Assembly: GCA_014925825.1 (NCBI GenBank)
Contig: JACGCK010000064.1
Coordinates: forward strand, 124,001 to 188,000
DNA from: Pholiota molesta
Lineage: Eukaryota > Basidiomycota > Agaricomycetes > Agaricales > Strophariaceae
Length of the DNA stretch: 64,000 nt
Direction: 5' to 3'
Position numbers and translations under genes: made by a program
Part shown: positions 43,911 to 56,122 of the stretch, piece after piece
Layout: every line of letters begins with the position of its first letter
Position numbering within the stretch: the first letter of the stretch is position 1
Notes under the pieces: model-generated
Told to the model about the DNA's origin: nothing
Databases searched by the model: none
The model's input: only the letters and a program-made list of their open reading frames with translations

Positions 43911-44037
43911 GATGTGCAGTAGGAAACCAATTTGACAATCAACATTTCATCGACTTATTGCTTTGGGTACTATTCAAACTTAGTATACTAGTAAGAGATA
44001 TCATCAATTTTACTCGATTATCATACAAAACACGAAT

Positions 44038-46650
44038 TCATTCCATGTCCACATCATCATCATCATCATCTGGCCTATCCAAGTACTCGTGCATTGCGCG
44101 TATGGCCATCCGTGTCCACTTTGGTAGGAAAGCGATATCCTTCCCGTGCGTTCGAATGAAGTTGACTAATTCCGGTGATTTCGAAGACTTTTCGAGGATT
44201 TCGGGTAGTGCCCTGAGTCCGACTTCACAGGGAATTATCTTGTTCCCGTAAGAAATCTCCCTTTCAGTCCGCGGAAGGGATAATACCACCCCATAGCGAT
44301 ACTTCTCCACTCGTTGTTTTCGAAGAAAGTGGCAATATGTTCTTTGTTTATGTGGTGCTATGCGAGATGATGAGAGAAGCGCAGTTAGAGTGGATGCTCC
44401 AGGATGATTGGAAGGTTTGGAGGTCTTACATTTCCTTGTGCGATAACAGTATGAGAGGGGACGAGGCGAATGGGAGCACAAGAAATTCAGAATCCTTAGT
44501 GCTGTCCTAGCATATTTGTTTCCATCAAGACCCCCTGCAGATGTGTCGGAGTGAGTAAAGAGATGTTGATAGTGGGTATTTATGAATCTCGAGCCATGTG
44601 CAAGAAGACAAAGGCCGAAAGCATCACTACTATCGAAAAATATTGCCTCCTCCGTGAGCTGCATTAGGTTTTGAACCGTACCATGCAAGGACAGTGTTAA
44701 ATTGAGGTGATCTCTTCCATCTCTCAGAAAGAAATCATTAAAGGGGATGGTTGTGAGAAGAATAATGATTGATGTGAGCTCTTCATTATGGTAGTATTTC
44801 ACGAGTGCTGACTTGAATAGAGGTTCGAAGGAAGATAAATGAAATGCATACAAATCCGCATAATAAACGGCTTCGGGGTCGGTGATGGGAAATGCCTTGG
44901 ATAGCATGTACAAGGGAGTTAGATTGGATATTAAACATTAATGTAGGTCAATAGGAACATGACATACCTGAAATTTTATGTGGTGCAAAAATATCGAAAC
45001 AATGCATGTTCGGCTCGAGCATAGTTTTGGAAACATTCTCCCAATATCAGATCCAGGCGACCAAGCTATCCACATATGTGGCAATGAGAACTCCTTCAAT
45101 ATGTTTTCGACTGTCTCAGTCAATGGTAGGCCGATTAAAGAGGATGCCAATGATTTCTCGAGTGTAAAGAGTAAGTGGTCCGAGTAGCAGGATGAAAGTT
45201 GTAGTGATATAGTGTTGGAGGCGAACGAAGGAGGATGCATAAGTTTATTAATACATGTAGAAAGAGTGTTCTTCCCAACAATCAATTTATCGATATAAAA
45301 TCTTGTCGAACGTGAGGGATCGACAAGAAAGTCACCGAAAGATGCATGGGATAGAGAGATCTTCACGAGTGGATTTACCGTTAATTGGGTTACGGTGAGA
45401 ACAGAATGTAGGGGCGTAAGTGCGATTTCCACATCACCTGGCTCCAGATCTAGGAGCATTTCAATGCAGCATGCACGATTTTCAATCCTGCATATGAGAA
45501 GTTCAAGGATGCGGAGAACAGTTCCCGGATGCTTGCAGGAGGCAAGGATATGGGTGTACACTGCATCGAGTTCAGCGAAGGGGAGCTCGCTTCGCGCGGG
45601 GCGCAGACCCATGATAACTTCCAGACGTTGTGATGGACGATCGTCGTCGGCCTTGACATACTTGACCACCACGGAAGCAAAGATGAACTGGCCTGATGAT
45701 TTCCGTACGAGTTTGTCGATATCTGATTGCGCAGGCCAGGCCTCGGGAATATGATGACGGAGTGGATGTGAGGCCTTGATCTCCTTGAATGAATCGTCGA
45801 GGAATAGACGGATATCTTCGTCAGGCTTGAACGAGCCATCCAACACCACTGAGCGCCACAGCCCAGCAAGCGAGGACGAATTGAAGGTGAGGGCGATGCT
45901 CTGTTCTGGGCGGCTGGAAATAAGGAATATGAGGGGGATTTGGCAGCCACGAAGAGCGTCAGCGATCGCTCTGAGGATCATGCTCTGCATACGCGGGTCA
46001 TCGCATTCGTCCACTGCATCGATGAGTATGAGACGCGCGCAGGCGCTGAGATCGTTGAAGAATCCCGAGGCGGCAAGGCGTTTGAGAGGTTCGATGACAA
46101 GGGATTGAATCTGGGTGGCGATGGATTTATGAAATACGGCGGGATCATGCTCGATGACGCTTTCAATGTGTTGTTTGAGTACCGGGATTGTGACGGCGAT
46201 CTGGTACGCGATTGTCGCTACAAGTGGCTTAAAATGGTTCCTTGACGGGTCGGATCGGCCAAAGAAGAAGCTGGCTAGGAGGACTTTGCGCTCAAAACAG
46301 AGCTCTGCGATCGTTTGGAGAATTGCGGATTTGCCGGCACCGGCGGGGCCATAGAGCCATAGGATGAGCGCCTCGGGGTCATTGTGTCCGAAGATCCAGC
46401 CCATCAGGTACTCGAGGACGGCGACACGAGTGTTTGGATGACATTTGGGAGGGTCAAAGCGAGCGCTGGAGTTGTGGAAGGCACTCGGCGCGCCCTCTCT
46501 TTGCAGTTTTTCCAAGGCTGTGCTAACTTTGAGACAACCATGCTATATGAATGTGCGCGCAGAAATAGGGCAGCTTATCATACCTGGTTGGCCTCGAACG
46601 TCGACGAAATGTCCTCCCGTTATTGCGAGGTTGCGACTGTGAGCAAACAT
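44038..46650 (-). CDS. NACHT-domain NLR-like protein 2
   Basis: STAND NTPase paralogous in layout to NLR-like 1. Four exons: 46650-46584, 46517-44968, 44895-44430 and 44357-44038; the sum is 2403 nt (800 aa). Exon 1 gives MFAHSRNLAITGGHF, the same short motif as the other NLR. AFHNSSARFDPPKCHPNTR follows, then NACHT with Walker A GPAGAGKS (79-86), Walker B RLILIDAVDECDD (about 172-184) and ISSRPEQSI. ISLSHASFGDFLVDPSRS is the matching segment downstream. The C-terminal helical region has no repeat family I recognise and ends in a run of Asp encoded by an ATC/GAT microsatellite. The last intron (72 nt) is frame-preserving, so retaining it would only insert residues; its GTAAGA donor and TCTAAC branch-like site support splicing. 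Confidence 0.88.
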
Positions 46651-46796
46651 ATCGTGGGTTGTACGTGGGTGTTACAGTAGTCAAGGGTTGATGTATAGGT
46701 GTGTCGGTATTTAAAACTCCTCAATGCAGTGCGCACTCCGCATGTCATTGCTTTTTCTCATGTCACTTATTAGTAGTGTGAGGTATAATAAGCCCT

Positions 46797-47408
46797 GAGG
46801 TATCGTTCGATTGTTCCAACTCGATCCCATCAAAATGTCCAAATTGGGGAGGAAAAGGTCCGCACCCCTTGATCCCATCACATGCCTCCCGTGCCGCCCT
46901 CCGCCAAGTTTCCATTCTTCCGAGAATACCATTCGAGCACTATTTATATTTGTCAGCGTTCCCACAATGTAAATAATAAGAATATCTTAATGTTTGCGCA
47001 AATGAGTACCCATCTGAGTTTTTCTACAACATATAACACTCTAGGTAGTGTCTTCATGAATAATTTTGACCATTTGGAGTGTAAAATAGTACATACATAA
47101 CCACCATATGTAGGTGAATTTCTTTGCCATGTCATAGTCACACAGCTGTGCAGGTTTCAAACTCCATTGGTACGCGCCATCACCGGCATCAATGCGGCAG
47201 AATGCAGCAAACCTTAAGCCGACCACTACTTATTCAGCTGCCGACATATATTTGGCACGGGTTTGGCGTGAACCTTCAGATTATATTCATATTTATTACT
47301 CTATTACGGGGGAGGGCCGAGCCATCAACGGGATATCCGGTCTGGAGGCTTTTCGGGCTCTGAAGGGTCGTTTGATGGGATCGAGTTGGAACTATCGAAC
47401 TATGACTC
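46797..47408. mobile_element. MITE with about 38-bp TIRs and 10-bp target duplication (MULE-like)
   Basis: 612 bp, non-coding. Left end GAGGTATCGTTCGATTG, right end (reverse complement) GAGTCATAGTTCGATAG. Both continue into GTTCCAACTCGATCCCATC. Flanked by AATAAGCCCT at 46787-46796 and 47409-47418. The termini differ from those of the MITE in the F-box gene, so it is a separate family. Confidence 0.88.
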
Positions 47409-47418
47409 AATAAGCCCT

Positions 47419-48380
47419 AGAGTACAGCAATTGTCGCAAAATCGACCATCACACTATTAGTTTTCACGCTGTGCTATACACATATGCATACACAATAAGT
47501 ATGGCAAAGCTGAACACGAGCACCGGTGTCAAAGTTGCCTTCACGACTTCAGAACAAAATGATGGCTACATCTCGTGGTTTCAGAATGAAATCAAGGTCT
47601 ACCCGACTCTATCGCATCGCATTCCAGTATTTTATCCCCAACACGTAGTTATAGGTAACCCAAGACCGCCTAAGCCGACAACATCCTAACGGAATGCAAC
47701 GTATGCTTTTTTGCAAAGACAATCTTGGGAATGCTGTGTACCAGATATAAGTAACGAGTACGCGCTAAACTCGGATTCAACTCGAATATGCAAAAGGACA
47801 TCTTGTGACTTACCAAGCTATTTCTTCTCTGTTCTCTGGAGAATTTCGTTTACTAGGCTAATTTGTGCGGGCCACTATTTTGCGTTCAGACGCTTCGATG
47901 AAACCCTATTAAGGATTTCTGTATCTTCCTGCTTCCGAACATCGGATCCCGATGTTTCCATTTCTATGCTGTGCACCTGCCAATAGTACCGTCTATGAAA
48001 CGTCACAAAGAGCGTGCAGAAACGGCTGCATCGCCTCTGCATCGCCTCTGATGCATCCACGATTCAGACAAGATGGCGGACGATGAACGCTCCATAATCG
48101 ACGATGGCCGACAGGCGCCTGGTGCAGCCCCATGCGCATCGACACAAGCAGAATAAATATCAGTACTTCATGCACAAGCTCTACGCCCGCCGCTGCGCGT
48201 CTGCGGCTCGAACGTCCTGTCTACATAGCCAAATCCCGCCTCCTCCACCGCCACGCACCCCCTCCTCCTCCACCCCGCCCCTCCGCCCTGCACACACCCA
48301 GACCCGTCCATCCAAAACCCGTCCATCCAAACCCATCCATCCACACACCCATCCCCCGTCCGGTCCCCTCCCCAAAGCGC
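47419..48380. other. Intergenic region; part is duplicated at 42985-43150
   Basis: No gene recognised. From about 47975 it matches the flank of the truncated polyprenyl synthase copy. Confidence 0.5.
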
Positions 48381-50405
48381 CTAGCTCCTCCGCTTGATCA
48401 CGAGCCGCGCGAGCGCCTCGAGCGCCTCGCGCGCGGGGCTCGGCGGCAGCACGCGCAGCGCGTGGACCGCGGCGTCCGCGTACGCCTGCGCGAGCGCGCG
48501 CGTGCGCTGCACGCCCTGCGACGCGTGCACCATCGCGCGGGCCTGTGTGCGCGAGGGGCGGGGGCACGGAACAGCGGGCGGACGAAGGAAGGGACGATTG
48601 CGGGGTTGAGAGAGACGCGTTGTTGAGAGAAATGCAACGACAGCAAACACAAGCAAAAGAAACGAAACGAAAGGAAAAACCAGCCAAATCAGTCACCCCC
48701 CTACCCAAAACACACAAACAAAAGCCACTCACCGCATCCACATCCCCGGGCCCCTTGAACCCGCGCCCGATCAGCGCGCCCATGCCGGGGTGCTCCTCCC
48801 ACGCGTAGAGCGCGGGGCCCGTCGCGAGCCCCAGCCCGAGGTCCGCGCCGCCCGGCTTGCCGAGGGCGGTCGTCGGGGTGGTGGTGGAGGTCGTGGTGGA
48901 GGTCGTTGTTGTTGAGGTAGGTGAGGGCGGTGAGGGCGGTGGCGGGCCGTCGGCTTCGTAGTCCAGGACGTCGTCGACGAGCTGTGTGGCGTGATAAAGT
49001 TAGCAAGGGTGGAATGGGTAAAGAGGAGAGGCGGGGGTGGGGAGGGTAAGAGGGCGGGTAGCGCACGAAGGCCCGATTTGGTAATAAATACCATATCCGA
49101 AAAAATCGATACAACCAAAAACAAACCAAAAATCAAGAAAACACACACCTGGAACGCAATCCCCAAATTCCGACCATACGCATACGCCACGTCCTTCCAC
49201 GCCACGTGCTTCCCACCTTCCCCTCCTTCTCCCTGCTGGGTCATCACGCCGTCCGCGTCCTGGCACCCGCCGAGCACGACGGACGCGCGCGCGCCCTTCG
49301 CCATCAGACTCGCAGTCTTCAGGTACGTTTTCTGGAGGTACACGGCCCACGCCTCCCTTCGCCTCCCCGCCTCCTTCCCCTCCCCACCCACACTTGCCTC
49401 CCCACCACCCTCACACGCCGTGTCGCTCCCCACCGGCACCTCGCGCAGCTGCAGGATCTCGCCCTCCACGAGATTCGCGAGCACGCCCGCAATCAGCTCC
49501 GTCGCCTCCTGCTCCCCGAGCCTCGCGAGCGCGACCGACGCGCGCCCGAGCACGAAGTTCCCGCCGAGCACCGCGAGCCGCGGGGTGAACGCGGCCGGCG
49601 CGGACGGGAAGCCGCGGCGCAGCGGCGAGCCGTCGATGACGTCGTCGTGCAGCAAAGACGCGGTGTGCATCATCTCGACGATCTGCGCGAGGCGCGCCTG
49701 CGTGGGTAGGAGCGTGTGTGCTAGCGCGGGGGGTTCGGCGGCTGTATGTGGGGAGGGGGGAGACGGGGAGGGGGGTGAAGGGGGGCGCACCGGGGCGGGC
49801 GCCCAGCCCGGCGCGAAGCGCGCGGTGTGCGCGGGCAGCAGCGGGTTCCAGTCGTTCAGCACGTTGCGCCGTCCAATCGGGCGGTCCAATGCGCGCATGT
49901 CGAGCTCCCACGCCGCGTCCCCAGGACCCACCCTTTCCCTCTCCCTCTCCCTCTCCCGCCCCCTTCCGCTTCCCCTTTTCCTCCCACCCTTGTCCCCCTC
50001 CTCCCTCTCCCGCCCGCTCTCCGCATCCCGCAGCTTCGCGGGCCAGCCGCGGCCGAGCCCGTTCGTCGCGCGCGCGATGAGGAGCACGATGAGCGGGCGC
50101 ACCTGCTTGGAGGGGTGCCGGAAGTAGTACTGCGTGAGCTCGGGCAGCGCGGGGTGCCCCGCACCGAGGAGGTCCAGCAGCGAGGTGCGCAGGGACGCGA
50201 GGTGCGGGGCGACGGGGGCGAAGGGGTCTATGTGGGCTGAGGAGTCCGCGGGGGGTATGGAGGAGGGGGCCGTGTGGGGGGGTAGGGGAGGTATGGACGG
50301 GGAAGACGAGGAGGCCACGGAGGGAGAGTGTGTGCTGCGACGTGCGTGCTGGGCGCGCAGGCGTGCGTGGGCGGCGCCGGCGCGTGTAGCAACGCGGCGG
50401 TGCAT
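48381..50405 (-). CDS. COQ1: Trans-polyprenyl diphosphate synthase for ubiquinone side chain
   Basis: Makes the long isoprenoid tail of coenzyme Q, in mitochondria. Three exons: 50405-49149, 48981-48733 and 48542-48381; all phase 0, 555 aa. The basic, Arg/Ala-rich N-terminus suits a mitochondrial presequence. RHPSKQVRPLIVLL matches the conserved GGKxxRP region. The first Asp-rich motif is LLHDDVIDGSPLRRG (about 253), and the second is LVDDVLDYEAD (420-430), at the start of exon 2. The protein is longer than usual because of low-complexity inserts: an Arg/Glu repeat from a CTCTCC tract (about 49930-49970), and a Ser/Thr/Pro stretch of about 28 residues directly after the second Asp motif. The antisense frames here are GC shadows. 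Confidence 0.92.
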
Positions 50406-50574
50406 AATTGGAGAGCGCAGATGGCAAATGGGAGCAGGTGGGAGTCGAGGCGACCTTGTAAGAAAGCAGGCTGCGCCTGTGGCTTCTGGTTATTATACGT
50501 CATTAACTCTGGGGATGCACCTTTGCGGGTGAGTACAGGATACACTCACTTAGCACGAAAGCAAGTCCAAATAG

Positions 50575-51000
50575 TTCAAGTTCGCAATTTGAACTTGAGC
50601 TTGAATGGGAGGAGGACGGACGCGCGGGGCGTGGGCGCGGTCGGTCGCGGTCGCGGTCGGGAGGAGAAAGGTGAACAGGACTGCCAAAAACGGATTTTTT
50701 TGATGCCAGCGTGTGCCGGCACTCGGCGTCTCACACAACTGCACTCGTTTAGCAGGAAGATGCTCGAACTTGGCTCGAACATACCACAGTGGCACAGCCA
50801 TACGAGACGAGTGAACACAGACCGCATGAATTTGTTCCATTGGCAAATTCACACCAAATCGCCGTGCATAACGCATATCTCAAGTATATTAATAATTATC
50901 TCCAAGACGCGACACGTATCATGCTCCATACTATCCCATCCTCTTCTCTGTACATTGTCCGCACGGCCGCATCCGCTGCTAGCCACCCCCGCAGCGCTCA
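50575..51000. repeat. Dispersed repeat, copy 2
   Basis: Contains CAAGTTCGCAATTTGAAC, ACAGGACTGCCAAAAACGG and a second block, GTGCATAACGCATAT through CCCATCCTCTTC. All recur in altered order at 62090-62620. Non-coding. Confidence 0.65.
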
Positions 51001-52253
51001 AGATGTCGATCCTTGGCAAGATCAGTGCCAGTCCTCCGAAAATAGCCCGCATGAAGTCGCCCTTGGCGCGCTTCATGTTTTTTTGACGGGCGGTTTCACT
51101 GGGGCTGATGGTTTGAGTGGGGCTTTGGGATTTGGTGGTTGATCATTTGGTTTAACGCAACCTATGCAGCATGAACCGTTCTGTCAGTTCGCTTATCATT
51201 AGGTTATCATACGAAGGTGAGAAATGAACCTTTGACAGGTTTACGGATTTTGCTGTTGCTACCAGATGAAGGAGTTTGCCTCGGAGGCATGAGATAGGAC
51301 GTGAAGGTTCTCAATCTGCCTCAAACTCGGGGGGCATTTATATAGGCCAACATTGGACAGCACAGCACACATACAGACACATACTCGTGTTGTACGTATG
51401 TACGCCGCAGCCGCACAGCCCTGCAAACTGATACAACCTGCTCTCAGCTTTGCCTTCTCAGAGAAGCATCTCTAGTCAGTTGAAATGATTGCACATCCTT
51501 CCGTCTCTGTGAACTGCCAAACTTCACACCAAATCGCCGCGCATAACCCCCAAACCTCCCTGCTGAAAGGCCTACAGGTTCGACTGCGTACGGCTGAAAA
51601 CCTGAAAACACGAGGAATCCCCAAGTACGACACTGTCACACTCGCTCCACATGCTCACACTAGCCAATTGACTCGAAGAACGTATCGAGGTCATACTCAG
51701 CTACTGCACATAGGCCATACAAGTCTATCGAACAGCGGCTTGGCAGGTTTCATCGCTTTGCATGTAGCTGAATAGCTGAATAGCTTCTCGAGCTCGGATA
51801 TCGTGTACGAGGGCACATTTTATGCAAATCATCAGAATAATATCCCATGGACGAACAACAATCATACATCCTCATTGAGTTTTTTTTTGCACCTTTACTT
51901 TTAGCTTTCGTGAGACTGACATCGGACTAATAGTTAGATAATCACAAGCCGAGGAACTGAATGGTTGAGCGGGGCATGGGCGCGGTTGGTCGTAATGGAC
52001 AAAGGTGGATGCGTGCCAGGCGCCAAACGTTGGCCAATTTAAAACGCGTACCACGGGCTCCGGAGTCCGGCCGCTTACAGCGCCAATCAATTTGAATCAT
52101 GTCACGCATGTCGCGTCGCGTCGTCGGTACCGTACTGATTTTCAACTCCCAGTTGACTCCCAGTGCCAGCTATCTCCAAATATCCCCCCAAAACTAAGAA
52201 CGTTTCCTGTGTCTATCGAACTTTATAGCTGGTCAAAACATAGACGCGCTGCA
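51001..52253. other. Intergenic region, no gene recognised
   Basis: Between the dispersed repeat and F-box gene 2. One more scrap of the dispersed repeat (ACACCAAATCGCCGCGCATAA, 51530 region). No gene recognised. Confidence 0.5.
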
Positions 52254-54704
52254 ATGGAATTGAGGCGCTCGAAACGATTGCAATCCCAATTCAACAATGC
52301 AAATGTTGGCGAAGCGTCAAAGCGAGGACGGACAAAGAAGAGCAAGACACACCTCGAAGACGACGCTGTAGAAAGTGAAAAGCCAGCATATTGGGCCAGA
52401 GGATCGCTTGAGAAGTTGGTGGAAATGCCGCTGGATGTGCTGTTTGAGGTACTCTTTCTTCCGCAACTATACTGCTGACATTGGCCGCTCACTGGATACC
52501 TAGATATTTGGCAAATTAGATCCTCTGGATCTTCTACATATATCTCATGCGACGAAAGCTCTACGCGCCATACTTATGAGTCGGTCGTCGGTTTCCGTGT
52601 GGAGGTCAGCGCGCTCGAATGTCATTGGACTGCCGGACTGCCCAGACGATCTAAATGAGCCACAATACGCTACCTTGGTATTTGTACCGAGGTGCTCGGT
52701 GAGTACATGCTTTTTGGACTCGAATATTCTTCCGCTCTTAGTTCTCACTTCAATATATGCCTGTAGTTCTGCCAGAAAAAGGTTCCTGACGCCCAAGTCT
52801 TCTGGTATACACGGGTCAGATGTTGCAAGGAATGGAAATGTGTCGAGCCAAAGTCAGTATCTATTCACCACTTCTTCTTATTTATGACTGACTGTTTTAT
52901 TCCAAAGCTTTACGAAAGTCAGACGGATGCGTTCGACAAATCAAGATTGTCCGAGTCCGGCTCTTTTGGCGGATTGGGTTCCGTTTGTGCAGCTTGTTCC
53001 CAATTTCAAACAAAGTAAACAAGAGGTCTTTATCTCACAGAGCGTAGACGACCAGTGGAGGCATGAATATTCTGCCATCAAAGACTTGAAAAGCCGACAC
53101 GAATGGTTGCTCCGTACCATGGAAGCACGATATACGATACAACAGGTATGCATATGAAACGAATAAATTCGATACCAAAACTTACATATGTACAGCATGC
53201 CTGCGCGTGTGAACGCTGGCATAAAGCTTGGTTGAAGGGCAGAAATGCTGATACCCTACGGCAGATCTTAGACCGCAACGCAGAGTAGGCCCAGTTCTTC
53301 GTTCAATTTACATTGACGGTTTTGCTCATTTCGCTCCCTCTTAGGATTATGGGTTTTATTAGAAAAATAGGGTTCGAAGAAGAGCTATACAAATTGCCAC
53401 CCATAATGTTCAGTCCACTAGACGAGTTGGATGTTCAGTCTTTATGGGATCCCTCAGGACCAAGTATCGAAAATTCTTGTATGTTCCTCTTTAGTATATA
53501 TGGCTTCAACTCTCATGTCCAAAATGGTTTCAGCGGCCCTCACTTCTAAGCTCCAGGAGCTGCTTACTGAGGAATTAGGCGAGTCTAAACGCCTTCGCGA
53601 AGAATTAGAATACCGAGAACTTTTATTATCGCGAAAACAATTTTTATCGAGTATCTACAATGACGGTATCAAGAAACTTCCCCTCAACTCGCCGTCTCCG
53701 ACGCTAGCCCAATTCTATCGCATCACAGAGGAACACGACTTGATTGACTACTCAACAGCTGCTGAAGATGCCCTTCGTGTCACCTTTGACGAATTCATGG
53801 ATATATGGCGAAAGTTTGTCGATTACAAACTCACTTGCCGCATCGAAGGAGCATGCGGGTCGGAATATCAATTCGATCGGGCCACTGTGTTGGACCTCGC
53901 GACCACCTTCTTTCGCTGTGTCGTTTGCAGTCCTAATCTACCAATGAGGCATGATCAAGCGATAATACACCCCTGCGCAGAGAAAGTTAGGTACATAAGC
54001 GGTGCCAAATCTCAATCCCAGAAGGCGTTCTATTCCGTGTTTGGTCATGCACTATGGTGCGAACCAGATCCTAACTGGTCTACTCGATTTCATTCGTTCG
54101 ATTTGAAGATCAGTGATTTGGACTGTTTGAAGATAGCGCCAAAGATCATCGAGAGGTGGGGTTTTGATCCGAGAGTGACAACCGCCCGTCAGATGGATGA
54201 GCTGGACCCGGTCTTCGAGTGTCGGCAGTGTAGCTCATGTGAAAAGGGGTCTGCAACGATGACCTGGGTTGCCGCGGTAAGCCTTCTTTTCTTTCGGAGA
54301 GTCAAGCATGCCAACTTGCAATATTATATTCTGCATTAGCTCCATCACCAACATCGGTCACACGGAAGTTCTTTACCAATTAATACCTTGAGAAGACTTG
54401 GAGAACCCAAGGCCACCGAAGTCCGAGAAGGCATCAAGTACGAACAGATGAAAAGTAATTACCAGCATAAATCCAAGGTTGTGTGTCCACATTGCAAATC
54501 TGTTGTTGATAATGTGACGCATTATCGAAAACACTTGATGGAAACGTACGTATCAACGCCCCTGTCATACGATGAATGATTAGGAACTCTGATACACGTT
54601 GGTTTTTTTCTAGACATGGAATATCCAAGGTTAAGTATGAGGAGGTCATTTTCTCACTCATTGTTACGATATCCCCCGTTAGCGCCCATCATTTCTATTC
54701 TTAG
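52254..54704 (+). CDS. F-box / C2H2 zinc-finger protein gene 2, 3' end replaced by a Ty3 LTR
   Basis: Likely substrate adaptor of an SCF ubiquitin ligase. Exons: 52254-52448, 52504-52698, 52767-52852, 52908-53145, 53196-53284, 53345-53478, 53534-54276, 54340-54545 and 54614 onward. The basic N-terminus (RRSKRLQSQF) precedes the F-box at MPLDVLFEIFGKLDPLDLLH. Near the C-terminus VCPHCKSVVDNV...HYRKHLMETH has the spacing C-x2-C-x12-H-x4-H of a classical zinc finger. Element B was inserted at 54661 in the last exon. The frame now runs 14 codons into the LTR and stops at 54702-54704, replacing the original last 23 residues (now at 61745-61814). With the insert removed the exons total 2004 nt (667 aa). 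The finger itself is intact, so a near full-length protein may still be made. Confidence 0.88.
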
Positions 54705-54780
54705 TTCACGCATCACGCACTCGCCCACTCGCACGTCACGCATTCACGCATCCTCGATCGCTCAGTACCATTTAGAATAC

Positions 54781-54824
54781 TATATAAACCTACTCTACGT
54801 TATTTGTATCCTTAGTCGCAGTCT
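54781..54824 (+). promoter_or_regulatory. Element B LTR promoter and self-primer sequence
   Basis: TATATAAA (54781-54788) is followed 32 nt downstream by TAGTCGCAGTCT (54813-54824). This is the exact reverse complement of 55741-55752 just beyond the LTR. The RNA start is inferred from the TATA spacing. Confidence 0.72.
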
Positions 54825-54889
54825 GGTTAATACTACCATCTTCTCCTGCGTCTACTCCGAATACCTTGAGCTCCTCGCTCTATCGATCC

Positions 54890-55712
54890 CAAGGGGGTGC
54901 GCGTACCAAAAAAACAGACCTGGGGTCGGTTTTTCTGTTAAGAGGTCATGGACATGGACTAACTAACTACATAATCAGTTCTCGCGCCTATATATGGTAA
55001 TATGACATCATTTTCTTTAATCATTTATGTCCTCCTGCCCAACTCCTGCCTTCTCCAAACCTCCCCAGCCCTCTGGCAAGCACTATATACTTGTCTGTGC
55101 AATTGAAAATGTTATATCCAAATAAATAAGTGAGCTAATACTCAGTTATTACTGAATTGAGCTGTTGGGGAGGGGGAATTCAGGAAGGGTAGGCACAGTT
55201 TGGGCACAGACTAAATTCACAGTCCATACATTTGGTACATAGGTCTGCCGCTCCTGGATCTCCTTTGTGTACTTCTCCACATTGTCTGTGGGGAAGGGGT
55301 AGGATGGTGTATACTAGCAGGTGCTGTACAATTTTAATTTACCTGGGGATAGAACATGGGATATGGTGGCTGAAATCTTTATTAGCTACCCTAATTTCTT
55401 TACACAGGTACAAAATGTCAAAAGAAATTTGGCTTTTCAGCTGAAACAAGTGCTGATTTCAGCCGTAGACACTTCCCTTGGGACACAGGTTGGCCAAATC
55501 AATTGAAAAAGTACAGTAAACCAGCCAAAACCCCATTAATTGTTTGAAAAGTGCTTAAATAGGCCTCACAACTTGGTCAATGTGTTGAAAAACAACTTAA
55601 AATATAAGAAAAATGAGGGTCTGTGGAGGGGTCAGAATTTTTTTTTTCCAGCCCAAGGGCTGGACTAACTAACCAGGTACCGGTCCAAAATTAGAGTTCG
55701 CGCACCCCCTTG
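54890..55712. mobile_element. hAT-type MITE nested in the LTR of element B
   Basis: 823 bp with perfect 14-bp terminal inverted repeats CAAGGGGGTGCGCG, flanked by the 8-bp duplication ATCGATCC (54882-54889 and 55713-55720). The uninterrupted 3' LTR of element B shows the empty site. An 8-bp duplication with CA...TG ends fits hAT. Near both ends lie copies of GGACTAACTAAC. No transposase coding. Confidence 0.93.
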
Positions 55713-55740
55713 ATCGATCCCTCAGCGCGATTCTAACATT

Positions 55741-55752
55741 AGACTGCGACTA
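55741..55752 (+). promoter_or_regulatory. Primer-binding site of element B (self-primed)
   Basis: AGACTGCGACTA, two nt after the LTR end. Pairs perfectly with 54813-54824 (and 61645-61656) in the LTR. No TGG, so no tRNA-type site. Confidence 0.7.
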
Positions 55753-56122
55753 TTCTATCGAGCCTTATCAACTCGCCCAACCAACGATACCGTTTCCAGA
55801 GTCTTCCCCTCCCCCTCAGTCGTCATTGCAGCCTCTACTCCTAAACAGCGAGCCGCCTACAGGAATAAACACCGAAAATACCAACATCGCCTAGTACAGC
55901 CGATCCGCCACAGCTTCTCCCCTACTCAACGTCTTTGCGTTGCCGTCGCCGTTCTATATTACAGACTATACATTAACCCACTAGCCGAACCGCTCAACCG
56001 CCTTTGAGTATCTAGTCAGCCGCCTTCCTAAAACCTTCCTCAGCCTACTCGCCTTTCAGTGTCTCGTCAGCCGACCCCCTATCCTACCTCCTAGCGATCT
56101 CGCTCAGTTCAGTTCCCCTATT

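Larger units (their letters stand above)
54662..55738 (+). repeat. 5' LTR of element B, interrupted
   Basis: TGTTACG...TTCTAACA. Carries TATATAAA at 54781-54788. Interrupted at 54889/55721 by the hAT-type MITE and its 8-bp duplication; without these it is 246 bp, like the 3' copy. Confidence 0.96.

Noticed and set aside
48991..50127. 378-aa open frame on the plus strand, and several other long frames over 48.4-50.4 kb
   Set aside because: Antisense or shifted shadows of COQ1 exon 1, which has both Asp-rich motifs and consistent splicing.
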